DNA of 64,000 bases, from NCBI RefSeq assembly GCF_947494025.1, contig NZ_CANLTQ010000002.1:372001-436000 (forward strand). Reading direction: 5' to 3'. Position 1 is the first letter of the stretch. Each line of letters opens with the position of its first letter. Below are positions 54,750-63,283 of this stretch, piece by piece. Source of the stretch: an uncultured Jannaschia sp. (GTDB taxonomy: Bacteria; Pseudomonadota; Alphaproteobacteria; Rhodobacterales; Rhodobacteraceae). The translations under genes and the position numbers were made by a program. Below the pieces are notes generated by a model. The model was not told the DNA's origin. It worked only from the letters and a program-made list of their open reading frames with translations, and ran no database searches.

Positions 54750-55402
54750 GCGCGCTTCTGCTGCGCGACCTCCGCCTTGCGGTCCGCGCCGGCGGCGGGT
54801 TCGGGCTGGGCCTTGTTTTCTTCCTCATCCTCGCAACGCTCGTGCCCCTCGCCGTCGGCCCCCGGCCCGACCTTCTCGCCCCGGTGGCGCCCGGCATCCT
54901 GTGGCTCGGCGCGCTTCTCGCCTGCCTGCTTTCGCTCGACCGGATCTTCGCCCTCGACGCCGAGGACGGCTCGCTCGACCTCCTCGCCACCGCGCCGCTG
55001 CCGCTCGCGGGCGTGGCCACGACCAAGGCGCTCGCGCACTGGGTCACGACCGGCCTGCCGCTCGCGCTCGCCGCGGGGCCGCTGTCGTTGCTGCTGTTTC
55101 TGCCTCCCGGCGCCTTGCCCTGGCTCCTCCTCGCGCTTCTGCTCGGCACGCCGGCGCTGTCCTGGCTCGGCACGTTCGGCGCCGCGCTCACGGTCGGGCT
55201 CCGGCGTGGCTCGCTGCTGCTGTCGCTCCTCGTGCTGCCTCTTTACATCCCGACCCTCGTCTTCGGGGCGGAGGTGGTGCGGCGCGGGGCCGCGGGCCTG
55301 CCCGTCGCCACGCCGCTCGCCCTTCTTGCCGCGATCACGCTGGGCTGCGTGGCGCTCCTGCCCTTCGCGACGGCCGCGGCGCTGCGCGTCAACCTTCGGT
55401 GA
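54746..55402 (+). CDS. ccmB: Heme exporter membrane protein CcmB
   Basis: 218 residues from GTG 54746, with six hydrophobic helices. [58 protein letters not shown] (viewed in parts), [15 protein letters not shown] and [15 protein letters not shown] are CcmB hallmarks. It is the permease of the CcmAB complex in the inner membrane. Overlap with ccmA and a short 41-bp gap to ccmC support one operon. Confidence 0.94.
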   Translation: MSALLLRDLRLAVRAGGGFGLGLVFFLILATLVPLAVGPRPDLLAPVAPGILWLGALLACLLSLDRIFALDAEDGSLDLLATAPLPLAGVATTKALAHWVTTGLPLALAAGPLSLLLFLPPGALPWLLLALLLGTPALSWLGTFGAALTVGLRRGSLLLSLLVLPLYIPTLVFGAEVVRRGAAGLPVATPLALLAAITLGCVALLPFATAAALRVNLR

Positions 55403-55443
55403 GCCGGCTTGCCGCCGGGCCCGCCGCTGAATAGGACACCGCA

Positions 55444-56172
55444 ATGTCCGTCTGGGAATACGCCAATCCGCGCCGCTTCATGGCCGTCTCCGCCCGGCTC
55501 CTGCCCTGGGTCGCGGGCGCCGCGGCGTTGCTCTGCGCGGCGGGCCTGACCTGGGGGCTGTTCTTCACGCCGGAGGACTTCCGGATGGGCCATTCGGTCA
55601 AGATCATCTACATCCACGTCCCCTCCGCCTTCGTGGCGATCAATGCGTGGTTCATGATGCTGGTCGCCTCGCTGATCTGGCTCGTCCGGCGTCACCATGT
55701 CTCCGCGCTGGCCGCACGCGCCGCGGCCCCGATCGGCCTCGTGATGACGCTGGTCGCGCTGCTCACCGGGGCGATCTGGGGCAAGCCGATGTGGGGCACC
55801 TACTGGGCGTGGGACCCTCGGCTGACCGCGTTCCTGATCCTCGGGCTTTTCTACCTCGGCTACATCGCGCTCTGGTCGGCGATCGAGGCGCAGGACGCCG
55901 CCGCCGACCTTACCTCGATCCTTTGCCTCGTGGGCACGGTCTTCGCCGTCCTGTCGCGCTACGCGGCGCAGTTCTGGAACCAGGGCCTGCACCAGGGCGC
56001 GTCGCTCTCGCTCGACGCGGAGGAGAACATCTCCGACGTGTTCTGGCAGCCGCTCGTCCTGTCCATCGCCGGGTTCACGCTGCTGTTCCTCGCGCTCGTC
56101 CTCCTGCGCACGCGGACGGAGATCCGTCGCCGCCGCCTGCACAGCCTGTCCCTGAAGGCACGTCTCGCATGA
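55444..56172 (+). CDS. ccmC: Heme ABC transporter / heme handling protein CcmC
   Basis: 242 residues with six helices. The tryptophan-rich heme-binding loop is GKPMWGTYWAWDPRLT near 118, flanked by the conserved histidines in IYIHVPSAF and ISDVFWQPL-side YWNQGLHQ-like segment (FWNQGLHQGASLSL). CcmC attaches heme to CcmE at the periplasmic face. The stop overlaps ccmD (ATGA). Confidence 0.95.
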   Translation: MSVWEYANPRRFMAVSARLLPWVAGAAALLCAAGLTWGLFFTPEDFRMGHSVKIIYIHVPSAFVAINAWFMMLVASLIWLVRRHHVSALAARAAAPIGLVMTLVALLTGAIWGKPMWGTYWAWDPRLTAFLILGLFYLGYIALWSAIEAQDAAADLTSILCLVGTVFAVLSRYAAQFWNQGLHQGASLSLDAEENISDVFWQPLVLSIAGFTLLFLALVLLRTRTEIRRRRLHSLSLKARLA

Positions 56173-56306
56173 TCGACTTCGGCCCCTATGCCGCCGACAT
56201 CTGGCTGGCCTACGGCCTCACCGCGCTCCTGATCGGCGGCCTCGTCGCGCAATCCGTCGCCGCCGCGCGCGCCGCGCGCAGGCGCCTGCGGGAGATGGGG
56301 GAATGA
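56169..56306 (+). CDS. ccmD: Heme exporter protein CcmD
   Basis: 45 residues, single membrane helix: MIDFGPYAADIWLAYGLTALLIGG (two overlapping parts), then a basic tail AARAARRRLREMGE. Position between ccmC and ccmG, size and the YAADIWLAYG opening identify it. It helps release holo-CcmE from CcmABC. It overlaps both neighbours (ATGA at each end). Confidence 0.9.
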   Translation: MIDFGPYAADIWLAYGLTALLIGGLVAQSVAAARAARRRLREMGE

Positions 56307-56824
56307 GGTGGCTCGCGCTCGTCCCCATCGCGGTCTTCGCGGCGCTCGGGGGGTTCTTCCTGTCGGGCCTCTACCGCGAGGATCCGGACATTCTGCCCTC
56401 CACCCGCGTGGGCGAGCCCGCCCCGGCGCTGAGCGTCACCGAACTGCCCGGCCGGACGCCGCTCGACGCGTCGGTGATGGCGGACGGAGAGGTCAAGCTC
56501 GTCAATTTCTGGGCGAGCTGGTGCGTGCCCTGCCGGGTCGAGCACCCGCAGCTCGAAGAGCTGGCGGAGGTCGTCCCGGTCTATGGCATCAACTACAAGG
56601 ACGACCCGCAAAAGGCGAACCGTTTCCTGGAGGAGCTGGGCGACCCCTACGCCGCGATCGGGGCCGACGACGCGGCCCGGACGGGACTGGATTGGGGCGT
56701 TTACGGCCTGCCCGAGACGTTCGTGGTCGATGGCGACGGGATCGTGACCTACCGCTTCGTCGGCCCGATCACCGCCTCGGTGATCGAGGACACGATCCTG
56801 CCCGAGATCGAGCGCGCGCGCTGA
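56303..56824 (+). CDS. ccmG: Thiol:disulfide interchange protein CcmG/DsbE
   Basis: 173 residues. An N-terminal membrane anchor (LALVPIAVFAALGGFFLSGLY) is followed by a thioredoxin fold with LVNFWASWCVPCRVEHPQL (CxxC active site), YGINYKDDPQKA and VYGLPETFVVDGDG with the cis-proline region. It keeps apocytochrome c cysteines reduced for heme attachment. It ends the visible ccm operon; ccmE, ccmF and ccmH are not in the window. Confidence 0.94.
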   Translation: MRWLALVPIAVFAALGGFFLSGLYREDPDILPSTRVGEPAPALSVTELPGRTPLDASVMADGEVKLVNFWASWCVPCRVEHPQLEELAEVVPVYGINYKDDPQKANRFLEELGDPYAAIGADDAARTGLDWGVYGLPETFVVDGDGIVTYRFVGPITASVIEDTILPEIERAR

Positions 56825-56827
56825 GTC

Positions 56828-57280
56828 TCAGCTCAGACGCGCCTTCGCCATCGGCCCGACCGCGCCGAAGTCGATCTGCCCGGCATGACGAGCCTTCAGC
56901 GCCCCCATCACCTTGCCCATGTCGCGCACCGAAGTCGCACCGGACTCGGCGATGGCTTGATCCACCGCGGCCTCGACCTCCGCTTCGGACAATTTGCGCG
57001 GGAGGAACCCCTCGATGATGCCGATCTCCGCGCGCTCCTGCTCGGCAAGCTCGAGCCGGCCGGCCTCCTCGTAGGCGCGCGCGCTTTCCTGCCGCTGCTT
57101 GACCATCTTGGCGAGGATCGCGAGCGCCTCGGCATCGCCGACGGTCCGGCCTTCGCCGCGGAGCGCGATGTCCTGATCCTTCAGCGCCGCGTTGATGAGC
57201 CGGAGGGTGCCCACCTGACGCTGGTCCCTGTCGCGCATCGCTTCCTTCAGCCGCCTGTTGAGCCGCTCCCGCATGTCCAT
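56828..57280 (-). CDS. GatB/YqeY domain protein
   Basis: 150 residues. MDMRERLNRRLKEAMRDRD opens the YqeY helical domain; LRLINAALKDQDIALR, ILAKMVKQRQESARAYEEAGR and EIGIIEGFLPRKLSEAEVE follow in order, and MGKVMGALKARHAGQIDF near the C-terminus. The family shares the tail domain of the tRNA amidotransferase subunit GatB, which binds tRNA; stand-alone members have unclear roles. GAGG lies 8 bases before ATG 57280. It is 3 bp from the convergent ccmG and divergent from carA, a usual order in Rhodobacteraceae. Confidence 0.92.
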   Translation of the reverse strand: MDMRERLNRRLKEAMRDRDQRQVGTLRLINAALKDQDIALRGEGRTVGDAEALAILAKMVKQRQESARAYEEAGRLELAEQERAEIGIIEGFLPRKLSEAEVEAAVDQAIAESGATSVRDMGKVMGALKARHAGQIDFGAVGPMAKARLS

Positions 57281-57457
57281 CGCATGTGCCTCGCATCGCA
57301 TCGGTCAGGCCGGGACCCTTAACGCAGCGCGCCGGCAGCGGCAATCTTTCCCGCAAAGGCGCGCCCGCCGGGCTCACGGCGTGTTGACGCATCCGCAGCC
57401 CTTATCTAGAAGCCCGCGAGTTTGCGCGCGCGTTCGCCGAAGCCCCGGAGAGTTCCG

Positions 57458-58609
57458 ATGTCCCTCACCCCCACCGCCTGCCTCGCCCTCGCCGACGGGA
57501 CGATCTTCAAGGGCCGCGGTTTCGGGGCGACGGGCGTCGCGGTGGCGGAGCTGTGCTTCAACACCGCGATGACCGGCTATCAGGAGATCATGACCGACCC
57601 GAGCTATGCCGGGCAGGTCGTCACCTTCACCTTTCCCCATATCGGCAACACCGGCACCAATCCCGAGGACGACGAGGCAGCGGAGCCGGTGGCCGCCGGA
57701 ATGATCCTGAAATGGGATCCGACCGAGCCTTCGAATTGGCGCACGACGCGCAGGCTCGAGGACTGGCTCGCCGGCGGCGGGCGGATCGGCATGGGTGGCG
57801 TGGACACCCGGCGCCTGACCCGCGCGATCCGCCGGCAGGGCGCGCCGCATGTCGCGCTGGCCCACGATCCGGAGGGCCGCTTCGATATTGAGGAGCTGGT
57901 CGCCCGGGCCCGCGCGTTCCGCGGCCTTGTCGGCATGGATCTCGCCCGCGAGGTCAGCTGCCGGCAATCCTATCGCTGGGACCAGACCCGCTGGGCCTGG
58001 CCCGCGGGCTTCGGCCGGTTGGGGACGCCGCGCCATCGCGTCGTCGCGATCGATTACGGGGCCAAGCGCAACATCCTGCGCTCCCTCGCCCATACCGGAA
58101 GCGAGGTCACCGTGCTGCCCGCGACGGCCACGGCGGAGGAGGTACGCGCGCTCGCGCCCGACGGACTGTTCCTGACGAACGGGCCGGGCGATCCCGCGGC
58201 CACCGGCGAGTACGCGGTGCCGGTGATCCGCGAAATGGTGGAAACGGGCCTGCCCGTCTTCGGCATCTGCCTCGGCCATCAGATGCTGGCCATGGCGCTC
58301 GGCGCGAAGACGATCAAGATGAACCACGGCCATCACGGCGCCAATCACCCCGTGCAACGCCGCGCCGACGGCAAGGTCGAGATCACCTCGATGAACCACG
58401 GCTTCACCGTCGACGCGCAATCGCTGCCTTCGGACGTGGAGGAGACGCATGTCTCGCTCTTCGACGGCTCGAACTGCGGCATCCGCCTGTCCGGTCGCCC
58501 GGTCTTCTCCGTGCAGTACCACCCGGAGGCGAGCCCCGGACCGCAGGACAGCACCTATCTCTTCGATGATTTCGCGGCGGCGATGGACGCGCATGCCCGC
58601 ACACGCTGA
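57458..58609 (+). CDS. carA: Carbamoyl-phosphate synthase small subunit
   Basis: 383 residues. The N-terminal CPSase small-subunit domain has LALADGTIFKGRGFGA, FNTAMTGYQEIMTDPSYAGQ and GGVDTRRLTRAIR; the C-terminal class I glutaminase has GICLGHQMLAMALG with the nucleophile Cys and VQYHPEASPGPQD with His and Glu. It supplies ammonia from glutamine to CarB for arginine and pyrimidine synthesis. GGAGAG precedes ATG 57458. Confidence 0.96.
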   Translation: MSLTPTACLALADGTIFKGRGFGATGVAVAELCFNTAMTGYQEIMTDPSYAGQVVTFTFPHIGNTGTNPEDDEAAEPVAAGMILKWDPTEPSNWRTTRRLEDWLAGGGRIGMGGVDTRRLTRAIRRQGAPHVALAHDPEGRFDIEELVARARAFRGLVGMDLAREVSCRQSYRWDQTRWAWPAGFGRLGTPRHRVVAIDYGAKRNILRSLAHTGSEVTVLPATATAEEVRALAPDGLFLTNGPGDPAATGEYAVPVIREMVETGLPVFGICLGHQMLAMALGAKTIKMNHGHHGANHPVQRRADGKVEITSMNHGFTVDAQSLPSDVEETHVSLFDGSNCGIRLSGRPVFSVQYHPEASPGPQDSTYLFDDFAAAMDAHARTR

Positions 58610-58616
58610 GACGCGC

Positions 58617-58631
58617 TTAAAGCTTCGTTAA
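58617..58631 (+). promoter_or_regulatory. CtrA-type binding site upstream of the MshEN glycosyltransferase
   Basis: TTAA at 58617-58620, exactly seven bases, then TTAA at 58628-58631 followed by CC. This is the full TTAA-N7-TTAA pattern bound by phosphorylated CtrA in alphaproteobacteria. It lies 44 bp upstream of the glycosyltransferase start and just past the carA stop. TTAA is rare in this GC-rich sequence, which makes chance less likely. Confidence 0.6.
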
Positions 58632-58674
58632 CCCTATCGGCATAGGCACCGTGCGTCCTTGCGCAAGGCCCGCC

Positions 58675-60708
58675 ATGCCCGCCCGCCCCGCGAACAACCC
58701 GGTCTTCGCGCCCCCCGACGGGGATGTCGGCGGATTCGTCGACGCACCGACCGGAGCGCCTCCTCCGATCCCGCGCCGCGCGACCGCTGCCGATGCTCGT
58801 CCGACCGGCGCGCGGCGCCGCAAGCTGGGCGAGATCCTGATGGAGATGGGGGCGATCTCCCCGTCCGACCTCGCCCGCGCCCTGATCCTGCAGCGTCGCC
58901 TTTCGGCCCGGATGGGCGACGTGCTGCTCCGCCGCGGGCTCGTCTCGGAAGACGTTCTGGCCGACGCCCTCGGCGAGCAGCGCGCGATGGGCCGGGCCGG
59001 CCCTGCGCCCCGAAGCTCGGTCTCGTCCGACCGGCTCGCGCGCAAGCTGCCGCTGTCTGTGGCGCTGGAATTCCGGGCCCTGCCCTGGGGCCGGGTCGGC
59101 GGACGGACCGTGATCGCGACGTCCTGCCCCGAGAACGCGGACGAGTTGCGCGCCGCGATCCCGCCGGAGATCGGTCCCTGCCTTTTCGCCGTGGTCACCG
59201 ACACCGTTCTCGACGCCCGCATGCAGCAGGTTCACGGGCCCGCCCTAGCTCGCGCCGCGGAATGCCGGGTGCCGCGGGGGATGAGCTGCCGCCTGTGGCG
59301 GGCGCGGCCCGGCGCGGCGGTCCTCGCGCTGATGCTCGTCGCGATCCTCTACGCCACGATCCGGTGGCCGCTCGAAGCGCTGCGCCTGGCCACCGCGCTC
59401 GGCCTTGCCGTGATGCTGGGCAACCTCGCGCTCCGGGTCGCGGCGGCCGTCACGATGCACCGCGCCACCGCCCCCTTCGTCTCCGTCCGTCCGGTGGAGG
59501 CGGCGGCCCGCAAGCTGCCCTGCATCTCGATCCTGGTGCCGCTCAACCGCGAGCCGGGCATCGCCGCCGAGCTGACCGCGCGGCTCTCCCGCATCGACTA
59601 CCCGCGGGAGCTTCTCGACATCTGCCTCGTCGTGGAGGAAGCCGATACCGAGACCATGACGGCTCTCGCCCGCGCCGACCTGCCGATCTGGATGCGCGTG
59701 ATCGCGGTGCCGCCCGGCTATCCGCAGACCAAGCCCCGCGCGATGAACTACGCGTTGAACTTCGCCCGCGGATCCATCGTGGGCATCTACGACGCCGAGG
59801 ACGCGCCGGCGCCGGACCAGTTGATGATCGTGGCGGGCCGGTTCCAGACCGCGCCGCCGGACGTGGCCTGTCTGCAGGGGATGCTCGACTACTACAATCC
59901 GAACCGGAACTGGATGTCGCGCTGCTTCACCATCGAATACGCGAACTGGTTCCGGCTGGTCCTGCCGGGGATCGCGCGGATGGGGCTCGTCGTGCCGCTC
60001 GGGGGCACCACGCTCTTTTTCCGGCGCGAGGCGCTGGAGGATGTCGGCGGCTGGGACGCGCACAACGTCACCGAGGACGCCGATCTGGGCGTGCGGCTGG
60101 CGCGGCGCGGCTACCGCACGGAGCTCGTGGGGACCACCACGCTGGAGGAAGCCAACGCCGCGCCCTTCAAATGGGTCAAGCAACGGTCCCGCTGGATGAA
60201 GGGCTACATCCTCACCTGGGCCGTCCACACGCGGAACCCCGCCGCGCTGATCGCCGATCTGGGCCCGAAGCGCTTCTTCGGGTTGCAGTTGCTGTTCCTC
60301 GGCTCGATCCTGAACGCGCTCCTGATGCCGACGCTCTGGTCCACGCTCGCCATCATGTTCGGCTGGCGACACCCGATCCTCGACTGGCTGCCCGGCGACG
60401 GGATCGTGGCGATGGCGATCCTGATGATCTCGGCCACGCTCCTGTCGATCACCGTCACCTCGATCGGCTGCGCGGCGCCGCACCACCGCCACCTGCGCTG
60501 GTGGATTCCGACGATGGAGGCGTATTTCCCGCTCGCCACGCTGGCCGTCATCCGCGCGCTGATCGAGATCGCGCTCCGGCCCTTCCATTGGGACAAGACC
60601 GAGCACGGCGCCTTCGGCGGGGCCGCCGCGGCGGAGATCTACGCGCTCGAACGGACGGTCGCGAAGGGGTCGATCGCGGCGGTGCCGCGGGCGGGCCACG
60701 GCGGCTGA
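58675..60708 (+). CDS. Glycosyltransferase family 2 with N-terminal MshEN (c-di-GMP-binding) domain
   Basis: 677 residues. After a proline-rich leader, residues 50-73 and 79-102 are two 24-residue MshEN motifs separated by 5 residues. The first starts KLGEILMEMG and ends ALILQ; the second starts RMGDVLLRRG and ends ALGEQ, close to the known c-di-GMP-binding RLGxxL...G...L..L..Q pattern. Membrane helices follow at about 205-265. The catalytic part is cellulose-synthase-like: VVEEADTETM, YDAEDAPAP (DxD), NVTEDADLGVRL and KQRSRWMKGY (QxxRW), then four more helices. It probably makes or extends an exopolysaccharide under c-di-GMP control. AAGG lies 6 bases before ATG 58675. Confidence 0.88.
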   Translation: MPARPANNPVFAPPDGDVGGFVDAPTGAPPPIPRRATAADARPTGARRRKLGEILMEMGAISPSDLARALILQRRLSARMGDVLLRRGLVSEDVLADALGEQRAMGRAGPAPRSSVSSDRLARKLPLSVALEFRALPWGRVGGRTVIATSCPENADELRAAIPPEIGPCLFAVVTDTVLDARMQQVHGPALARAAECRVPRGMSCRLWRARPGAAVLALMLVAILYATIRWPLEALRLATALGLAVMLGNLALRVAAAVTMHRATAPFVSVRPVEAAARKLPCISILVPLNREPGIAAELTARLSRIDYPRELLDICLVVEEADTETMTALARADLPIWMRVIAVPPGYPQTKPRAMNYALNFARGSIVGIYDAEDAPAPDQLMIVAGRFQTAPPDVACLQGMLDYYNPNRNWMSRCFTIEYANWFRLVLPGIARMGLVVPLGGTTLFFRREALEDVGGWDAHNVTEDADLGVRLARRGYRTELVGTTTLEEANAAPFKWVKQRSRWMKGYILTWAVHTRNPAALIADLGPKRFFGLQLLFLGSILNALLMPTLWSTLAIMFGWRHPILDWLPGDGIVAMAILMISATLLSITVTSIGCAAPHHRHLRWWIPTMEAYFPLATLAVIRALIEIALRPFHWDKTEHGAFGGAAAAEIYALERTVAKGSIAAVPRAGHGG

Positions 60709-60712
60709 GGGG

Positions 60713-61330
60713 TCAGAACGCCCGCGCCTCCTCCCGAAGCCGCGTTTCGAAGGCCGAGCTGAGGTGGCTCCGGAGCGCGTCCGCCGCCCGGTCCCCGTCC
60801 CCCGCCGCGATGGCCTCGACGATGTCGCGATGCTCCGCCAGCGCCACCTCGCCGCGCCCCGGTGCGGCGAGCGATGTCGTGGCCATCAGCGCCATGGAGC
60901 GGTGCACCATGTCGAGCTGCTGGATCAGGTAGCGGTTGTGCGAGGCGAGGTGGATCTGGCGGTGGAAGCGCCGGTTCGCCCGGGCGAGCGCGCGCGCGTC
61001 GCCGAGAAAGGCCGCGTCCTCGTCCACCATCCGCGCCAGCACCCGCCCCTCCTCCGCCGCGGCGTGCTTGGCGGCGAGCCGCGCGGCCAACGCCTCGAGC
61101 TCGGTGCGCACGGCGTAGAGCTCGGCCATCTGGTCGTGGCTCAGCGTCGCGACGATGAGCGACCGCCCGTCGCGGCGCAGCACGCCCTGCGTTTCCAGCC
61201 GTTGCAGCGCCTCGCGGACCGGCGTGCGGGACATGCCGAACCGCTCGGCGAGTTCGATCTCCACCAGACGGTCGCCGGGCCGGTACGTGCCGCTGTCGAT
61301 CGCGTCGAGGATCAGGGCATGCGCGTCCAT
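60713..61330 (-). CDS. GntR family transcriptional regulator (FCD subfamily)
   Basis: 205 residues. The N-terminal winged helix has AILDAIDSGTYRPGDRLVE-like text (LILDAIDSGTYRPGDRL), ELAERFGMSRTPVREALQRLE and GVLRRDGRSLIVA. The C-terminal FCD domain has LYAVRTELEALAARLAA, DAAFLGDARALARANRRFHRQI and LAEHRDIVEAIAAGD with the metal-coordinating Asp and His positions. FCD members respond to small organic acids. It is convergent with the glycosyltransferase (4 bp) and divergent from the nucleotidase gene; its target is unknown. Confidence 0.92.
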   Translation of the reverse strand: MDAHALILDAIDSGTYRPGDRLVEIELAERFGMSRTPVREALQRLETQGVLRRDGRSLIVATLSHDQMAELYAVRTELEALAARLAAKHAAAEEGRVLARMVDEDAAFLGDARALARANRRFHRQIHLASHNRYLIQQLDMVHRSMALMATTSLAAPGRGEVALAEHRDIVEAIAAGDGDRAADALRSHLSSAFETRLREEARAF

Positions 61331-61436
61331 TCACCCCTCCCCGGTGCCCTGCCGCGCGCCGGACGCTAGCGGGGGGATCGGGTGCGCGCAACCGCCGCGC
61401 TTGACTGGACCGGCGCCGGCGGCCACCAGACGGGCC

Positions 61437-62096
61437 ATGACCTTCGACCACGTCAGAACCTGGATCTTCGATCTCGACGAAACGCTGTATCCGCCGACCA
61501 CGCCCCTGTTTCCGCAGATCGAGGCGCGGATGGGCGCGTGGATCCGCGCCAGGCTCGGCGTGACGCCCGCCGAGGCCGACGCGCTCCGCGCCCGGTGGTG
61601 GCACGACCACGGCACCACGCTCGCCGGTCTCATGCGGGAGCACGGGGAGGATCCGGCCCCGTTCCTCGCCGACGTGCACGACATCGACTTCTCGGTGCTG
61701 GTTCCCGACGCGCGCCTGCGCGCCGCGCTCGCCGCGCTGCCCGGGCGCAGGATCATCTATACCAACGGCACCGCGCCCTATGCCGAACGGGTGCTGGCGG
61801 CGCGCGGCCTCGGCGGGCTCTGGGACGCGGTCTACGGCGTGGAACATGCGGACCACGTCCCCAAGCCCGACCGGGCGGCGTTCGACCGCGTCTTCGCGCT
61901 CGACGGGCTGGACCCGATGGCCGCCGCGATGTTCGAGGACAGCGTCCGCAACCTCGCCGTGCCGCACGAGCTCGGCGTCGTCACCGTGCATGTCGCCCCC
62001 GTCCGCGACCCCGCGCCCCATGTGCGGCACCACACCGACGACCTCGCCGCGTTCCTTCGGGACATCGCCGCCGGGCAGGCTATATCCGCCGCATGA
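61437..62096 (+). CDS. HAD family pyrimidine 5'-nucleotidase (SDT1/PHM8-like)
   Basis: 219 residues. TWIFDLDETLYPP is motif I, RIIYTNGTAPYAERVL motif II, HVPKPDRAAFDRV motif III and AAMFEDSVRNLAVPHELG motif IV. FDLDETLYP and the SVRNL closing are characteristic of the pyrimidine 5'-nucleotidase branch, which dephosphorylates UMP/CMP and analogues. It starts at ATG 61437; the longer frame lacks similarity. Overlaps the UbiH-type gene by ATGA. Confidence 0.9.
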   Translation: MTFDHVRTWIFDLDETLYPPTTPLFPQIEARMGAWIRARLGVTPAEADALRARWWHDHGTTLAGLMREHGEDPAPFLADVHDIDFSVLVPDARLRAALAALPGRRIIYTNGTAPYAERVLAARGLGGLWDAVYGVEHADHVPKPDRAAFDRVFALDGLDPMAAAMFEDSVRNLAVPHELGVVTVHVAPVRDPAPHVRHHTDDLAAFLRDIAAGQAISAA

Positions 62097-63277
62097 AGGC
62101 GGACACGGAGACGGATATCCTGATCGCGGGGGCGGGCCCGGCGGGACTCGCCGCGGCCGCCGCGCTCGGCACCGAGGGACATCGCGTCCTCCTCGTCGAT
62201 CCGGCCGCCCCGGTGGTCGACGCGAACGCGCCCGGCGCCGACCTCCGCACCACCGCGCTCCTGCAGCCCGCGCGCGACCTTCTGGACCGTGCCGGGGTCT
62301 GGGACGGGCTCGCCCCCGGGGCGACCGCGCTCTGGACCATGCGCATCGTCGATGCCGCCGCCGCGCCGCCCGTCGCGCGCGACTTCGAGGCGCGGGACAT
62401 CTCGGATGCGCCGTTCGGCTGGAACGTCCGGAACGCCGTGCTGCGACGCGCGCTCCTCGACCGGATCGGGGCGCTGCCCAACGTGCAAACGCGCTTCGGC
62501 ACCTCGGCGACCGCGCTCTTCGTCCGCGACGCCGCCGCGCGGGTGACGCTCGCGGACGGCATGCGGGTGACCGCCCGGCTGGTCCTCGCCTGCGACGGAC
62601 GCGAATCGCCCCTGCGGGAGATGGCGGGGATCAGAACGCGGCGCGCGGATTACGGCCAGACGGCGATCACCTTCGCCGTGACCCACGAGGCGCCGCACCG
62701 CGATGTGTCCACGGAGGTCCATGCCTCCGGCGGGCCGTTCACGCTGGTGCCGCTCGCATCCGGCGATGACGGCCATCGCTCCGCGATCGTGTGGATGGAC
62801 GATGCCCGCGCGCAGACCCGGCGCATGACGCTCTCCGACGCCGCGTTCCTCGCCGAAGCGCAGGCCCGGTCGGCGGATGCGATGGGCGCCCTCGCCCTCG
62901 CCTCGCCCCGCGCCGCCTGGCCCATCGTCTCCGTGCTGGCGGAGCGCTGGACGGCGCGGCGGCTCGCGCTCGCGGCGGAGGCCGCGCATGCCATGCCGCC
63001 GATCGGGGCGCAGGGCCTGAACACCTCGCTCAAGGACGTCGCCGCGATTCGCGATCTCGCCGCGACGGGCGAGCCGGGTGCGCCCGACATGCTCGCCCGC
63101 TACGAGCGCGACCGGCGCGCCGACGTCGCCCTGCGGATGGCCGGGATCGACCTGCTGAACCGGACCTCGCTCGCGGGCCTCGCCCCGGTGCAGGCGCTGC
63201 GCCGCGCGGGGATCGTCGCGCTCCACGACCTGCCCCCGCTGCGCCGCGCGATCATGCGGCTGGGCCTCGGCGCCTGA
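62093..63277 (+). CDS. UbiH/UbiF/COQ6-type FAD-dependent monooxygenase
   Basis: 394 residues. DILIAGAGPAGLAAAAALG is the FAD Rossmann motif, WNVRNAVLRRALLDRI the UbiH-like block, LVLACDGRESPLREMAGI the DG motif, and LALAAEAAHAMPPIGAQGLN stands at the place of the usual GDAAHxxxPxxGQGLN. The flavin-contacting Asp is Glu here, and G-Q-G is A-Q-G, both unusual. The family hydroxylates the ubiquinone ring precursor. Position and overlap with the nucleotidase do not add to function. Probably ubiquinone synthesis. Confidence 0.87.
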   Translation: MKADTETDILIAGAGPAGLAAAAALGTEGHRVLLVDPAAPVVDANAPGADLRTTALLQPARDLLDRAGVWDGLAPGATALWTMRIVDAAAAPPVARDFEARDISDAPFGWNVRNAVLRRALLDRIGALPNVQTRFGTSATALFVRDAAARVTLADGMRVTARLVLACDGRESPLREMAGIRTRRADYGQTAITFAVTHEAPHRDVSTEVHASGGPFTLVPLASGDDGHRSAIVWMDDARAQTRRMTLSDAAFLAEAQARSADAMGALALASPRAAWPIVSVLAERWTARRLALAAEAAHAMPPIGAQGLNTSLKDVAAIRDLAATGEPGAPDMLARYERDRRADVALRMAGIDLLNRTSLAGLAPVQALRRAGIVALHDLPPLRRAIMRLGLGA

Positions 63278-63283
63278 CGGGGT

